A stretch of 6,122 nucleotides of DNA, from NCBI GenBank assembly GCA_018663565.1, contig JABJQE010000334.1:1-6122 (forward strand), written 5' to 3'. Within the stretch, counting starts at the first letter, position 1. The number at the start of each line of letters is the position of its first letter. The notes under the pieces are model-generated. The model had not been told where the DNA came from, ran no database searches, and was given only the letters and a program-made list of their open reading frames with translations. Below, one piece after another: positions 4,332 through 6,122 of this stretch. Position numbers and translations under genes: made by a program. The stretch comes from Phycisphaerae bacterium. GTDB taxonomy: Bacteria > Planctomycetota > Phycisphaerae > Phycisphaerales > SM1A02.

Positions 4332-6122
4332 ATGCGTTCTATTGCCACCCTAGCGGCACTGCTAACCACTTCTATGTTGGCCGGCGGCCCAATCGACGAC
4401 CCCGTGAAAAGGCCAAATGGCCCGTTCCCGCATCACCACCGGTGCCATGCATTGATTGGCGCGGATGTTGTGACGGCTCCGGGAGAGCGTCTCGAAGATG
4501 CCACGATCATTCTTCGCGATGGGCACATCGAGGCGGTGGGTGTCGACCTCGCCATCCCAGCCGATGCTCGGCTGTGGCCCATGGACGAGCACGTCATCTA
4601 CGCTGGCTTCATTGAGCCGGCCGCGACCACCTCAATTGAGTCGCCGGCGTCCGGACTCGGAAGTCACTGGAATGACTCCATCCATCCCCAACTGAACCTT
4701 GGCATACATACAGGAATTGGATCACTCCCCACGAACACCACAAAGTCGCTTCGCGAGGCGGGCTACTGCGTAGCCGCGGTCTACGCAGACGACGGCATTC
4801 TTCGCGGAACAGGTCACATCACCACCTTGCCAGAGTCGGCTACATCAACGCAGTCCTACGGATCTACACCCAGCATGACTGGCGCTTTCGAACGTGGCGG
4901 CTGGGGCGGTGGCGGCCCAGGGTCGCTCATGGGTTCGATTGCGCTCATGCGGCAAACCTTGAGTGATGCAGATTGGTACGCAGTCGCAGGAAATGCGGCG
5001 GATCGCAATCAACTCGAGTCGCCAGCACGCCGGGATGACCTCGCCTCGCTTCGCAGCGTGGTGGACGGATCACAAACGCTGATGATTGACGTCCGGGATG
5101 AGAAAGAAGCCATGCGAGCCGGTGCGCTCGCGAAAGAACTCGGACTCAGCCTAGCCCTCATCGGATCAGGCAATGAGTTCAAGGACATCCCTGGCATCGC
5201 ATCACTCAATTGCCCGGTCATTGTGCCGGTGAAGTATCCGAAGCGGCCAACGCTCGACTCGATCGACGCGGCGATGCGAGTGCCTCTTCGCGCCTTGCAA
5301 GCATGGGAACAAGCCCCAACGAACTTGCGACGGCTCCACGATGCGGGCGTCAGCACGTGCGTGAGCACACAAGATCTTGGCAAACCAGGCGATGTTCATG
5401 ACGCGCTCGCCAAGGCCATCAAGGCCGGGCTTGACCAGGACGCAGCACTCGCACAAATCACCACCGCCCCCGCCGCCATGCTCAATATCGAACAGCATGC
5501 TGGACGAATCTCCCCCGGTCTTGCTGCGCACCTTGTCGTCTGCGATGGCGATCTCTTTGAGGACGACACCACGATTACGGAAACATGGGTGTCTGGGCAC
5601 CGCCACGATCACGAAACTGACCCCTTCGCCACGCTCGCAGGATCTGGAACCATCACGTTCGGCGACGTAACGGCCGAGGCAACCCTCGACACCACGAAGA
5701 AGAAACTCACGATCACACTTCCAGACGACACTAAGGCAAAGGTCAAGAAAGTCTCCATCACCGGGCATCGTCTCACGGCTGCTGTTGATGGTCGAATACT
5801 GGGCCAAACGCAGTGGCTGCGACTCGCCGGCGTGATCCGCGGCGACACGGTGGTCGGACGCATCGTCCAACCCAACGGCCAAAGCCTTCCATTGCTGCTC
5901 ACGATGAGTGATGCCGCAGATGAAACGAACACTCCTGCATCAGATGAGCCCGAAGACGAGGAAGACTCGGCCGATACGGATGACACACTTGCAGGCGCAT
6001 GGGTTGGTTCAATCCAGCTTGGCTCGGAGTTTGAGGCCCCTGTGGAAATCCGCATCACACACGACGATGATGTGGTGTCCGGCACACTCACCATGATGGA
6101 ACAGGAAATGCCACTCGGCACA
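4332..6122 (+). CDS. Exported amidohydrolase-like protein with degenerate metal site, N-terminal 597 residues
   Basis: The frame is open from the ATG at 4332 to the right edge. A Sec-type signal peptide is likely (MRSIATLAALLTTSMLAG, cleavage near 18-19), so the protein is exported. Residues about 38-430 are amidohydrolase-like: a small beta part (LIGADVV, ATIILRDGHIEAVG), the IYAGFIEP strand, then WNDSIHPQ, DDGILRGTG (153-161), a glycine-rich loop (189-199), VIVPVKYP, APTNLRRLHDAGV and the closing segment ITTAPAAMLNIEQHAGRISP. The metal-binding HxH expected after GFI(D/E) is replaced by PAATTS (96-101), so this domain is probably not a metal hydrolase. Residues 434-523 form a beta-rich domain, followed by an Asp/Glu-rich linker (about 527-552) and the start of what may be a second beta domain (LAGAWVGSIQLG). 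The pattern recalls about 1000-residue proteins with an inactive and then an active amidohydrolase half; the second half would lie outside the window. The start is supported by a GGAGGAG ribosome-binding site. Confidence 0.85.
   Translation, partial: MRSIATLAALLTTSMLAGGPIDDPVKRPNGPFPHHHRCHALIGADVVTAPGERLEDATIILRDGHIEAVGVDLAIPADARLWPMDEHVIYAGFIEPAATTSIESPASGLGSHWNDSIHPQLNLGIHTGIGSLPTNTTKSLREAGYCVAAVYADDGILRGTGHITTLPESATSTQSYGSTPSMTGAFERGGWGGGGPGSLMGSIALMRQTLSDADWYAVAGNAADRNQLESPARRDDLASLRSVVDGSQTLMIDVRDEKEAMRAGALAKELGLSLALIGSGNEFKDIPGIASLNCPVIVPVKYPKRPTLDSIDAAMRVPLRALQAWEQAPTNLRRLHDAGVSTCVSTQDLGKPGDVHDALAKAIKAGLDQDAALAQITTAPAAMLNIEQHAGRISPGLAAHLVVCDGDLFEDDTTITETWVSGHRHDHETDPFATLAGSGTITFGDVTAEATLDTTKKKLTITLPDDTKAKVKKVSITGHRLTAAVDGRILGQTQWLRLAGVIRGDTVVGRIVQPNGQSLPLLLTMSDAADETNTPASDEPEDEEDSADTDDTLAGAWVGSIQLGSEFEAPVEIRITHDDDVVSGTLTMMEQEMPLGT

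Noticed and set aside
4307..4615. Plus-strand open frame starting at ATG 4307 inside the hairpin loop region
   Set aside because: The AAGGA before it is only 2 bases from the ATG, its product is Arg/Cys/Trp-rich and domain-free, and it overlaps the signal-peptide-bearing gene starting at 4332 in another frame.
5202..5882. 226-codon open frame on the minus strand, and another at 5609-6121
   Set aside because: Both lie opposite the amidohydrolase-like gene, whose frame has family motifs throughout; their products have no recognisable features.

Overview
The window most likely comes from a planctomycete, perhaps of the Phycisphaerae type. This is an inference from gene content: an ECF-like sigma factor of the style abundant in Planctomycetes fused to an FHA domain, a large exported protein of the tandem-amidohydrolase kind, mostly weak Shine-Dalgarno signals, and moderately GC-rich DNA. 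No rRNA, tRNA or other taxonomic marker is present. The window reads as chromosomal: I see no insertion sequence, integrase, phage gene, CRISPR array or long repeat. Coding density is high and no gene-free stretch exceeds about 100 bases.

Layout, left to right. (1) The start of a membrane protein on the minus strand, probably TauE/SafE family, runs off the left edge. (2) Diverging from it is a complete EamA/DMT-family transporter (198-1112, +). (3) Convergent with the transporter is a 330-residue FHA-sigma fusion (1159-2151, -). (4) Diverging from the sigma gene across only 54 bases is a co-directional group on the plus strand: a dCMP/cytidine-deaminase family enzyme (2206-2673), an N-succinylarginine dihydrolase AstB overlapping it by 8 bases (2666-3979), a 55-residue protein of unknown function with a clear ribosome-binding site (4083-4250), and the first 597 codons of an exported amidohydrolase-like protein (4332 to the right edge).

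The deaminase and AstB are translationally overlapped and both are nitrogen-releasing hydrolases, so they are plausibly one transcript. Whether the small protein and the amidohydrolase-like gene belong to the same transcript is not shown. The amidohydrolase-like gene is preceded by a hairpin whose 3' arm contains its entire GGAGGAG ribosome-binding site, which suggests translational control.

The most distinctive points are the phosphopeptide-binding (FHA) domain joined to a sigma factor with no anti-sigma gene beside it, the ribosome-binding-site hairpin, the loss of the metal-binding His-x-His in the amidohydrolase-like domain, and an AstB with a complete active site but no other arginine succinyltransferase pathway gene in view. 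I see no clearly new multi-gene defence or mobile system here.
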